Shown here one piece after another: positions 63,626 to 64,000 of a stretch of DNA of 64,000 nucleotides (positions are counted from its first letter, which is position 1; every line of letters begins with the position of its first letter). Under the pieces are notes generated by a model. That model saw nothing but the letters and a program-made list of their open reading frames with translations, made no database searches and was not told the origin of the DNA. This DNA is from Xenorhabdus mauleonii (GTDB lineage Bacteria; Pseudomonadota; Gammaproteobacteria; Enterobacterales; Enterobacteriaceae), in the NCBI RefSeq assembly GCF_900113945.1, contig NZ_FORG01000019.1, positions 1 through 64,000 of the forward strand, given 5' to 3'. Both the position numbers and the translations under genes were made by a program.

Positions 63626-63767
63626 TGGTATTAGTGATTTGGATTATACTTGATAGATGGGTTCTTGTCATTAAATCCAGAAAAGTTGGATAGAGGTTTA
63701 TTATATTGATTTTGATAGATATACTTTCTATCGCGTATAGTCACATACTATTTAACAAAGGAATCTC

Positions 63768-64000
63768 ATGACTACCCAAGAATTTTTCTCAATTGATGAT
63801 ATAGAGACTGCTAAAGAACAGTTGCGAAACATGCCAGATATGAACAAGCAGAGAATGACAAAGCGTCAAGCTCTAGATGAAATGAAAAGGGAATTGTTAG
63901 AACTAGCTGTCAATAAAGGATATAAGATAGATGAGATAAAATCAGTACTTGAAGGGCTTGGAATTACTGTTAGTGCAAAGATGATTAACGACGTTATTTC
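63768..64000 (+). CDS. Hypothetical protein, cut by window edge
   Basis: A frame of at least 77 codons starts MTTQEFFSIDDIETAKEQL and runs off the right edge. An AAAGGA site eight bases upstream supports the start. The sequence KRELLELAVNKGYKIDEIKSVLEGLGITVS resembles HTH-like modules of plasmid regulators or relaxosome accessory proteins. It lies on the side of oriT opposite nikAB, which is the leading region in R64-type transfer, so it may be transferred first. Confidence 0.5.
   Translation, partial: MTTQEFFSIDDIETAKEQLRNMPDMNKQRMTKRQALDEMKRELLELAVNKGYKIDEIKSVLEGLGITVSAKMINDVI

Overview
The window looks like most of a large, low-GC conjugative plasmid from an enterobacterial host. I infer a Morganellaceae-like bacterium (Photorhabdus, Xenorhabdus, Providencia or Arsenophonus type) from the AT-rich cargo, the type VI secretion (T6SS) cassette and the toxin genes. 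The host cannot be proven from this sequence alone. No chromosomal housekeeping gene, rRNA or tRNA was seen.

Layout. (1) Bases 1-560 carry a ColE1-type replication control region: the RNAII primer on the minus strand and the antisense RNAI on the plus strand. (2) Bases 600-6400 hold small plasmid genes: a two-domain HTH regulator, a DGQHR/DndB-like protein, a ParA/small ParB partition pair, and two related GC-rich nested palindromes. (3) Bases 6450-12740 form a minus-strand T6SS module: tssF, vgrG, a DUF4123 adaptor, an unknown small gene, a Tox-REase-5 nuclease toxin, its Imm52 immunity protein and a PAAR tip. (4) Bases 13300-21100 are AT-rich cargo: a HEPN-like protein, a secreted SGNH hydrolase, a pertussis-like AB-type toxin operon, a serine resolvase, an XRE regulator, a protein with an internal duplication, and unknown genes. 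(5) Bases 21560-23250 are a second replicon of the IncFII/IncI/IncL/M RepA family, with a coupled leader peptide and an antisense RNA. (6) Bases 23927-60592 are an almost complete IncI/R64-type transfer region in canonical order: regulators, the type IV thin pilus (pilL-pilV), then the Dot/Icm-like type IVB secretion system (traH-traY), an exclusion gene, and trbA-trbC. (7) Bases 61230-63620 carry the relaxase genes nikB and nikA (minus strand) and oriT. A further small gene runs off the right edge.

How it works together (family knowledge plus inference). RepA and/or the ColE1-like primer replicate the plasmid, and ParA/ParB segregate it. NikA/NikB process oriT, TrbC couples the relaxosome to the TraH-TraY/TrbA channel, and the PilS/PilV pilus stabilises mating. 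The cargo looks geared to interaction with hosts and competitors: a T6SS-delivered nuclease with immunity, and a secreted ADP-ribosylating toxin.

Most notable points: an AB5-like operon pairing a pertussis-like A chain with an unusually short, Shiga-B-like B chain; two unrelated replicons on one plasmid; an apparent +1 frameshift in the traC-like gene; a 23-bp duplication that creates a coupled mini-cistron at the traU start; a pilV without shufflon or rci; and nested palindromes upstream of leading-region-type genes.
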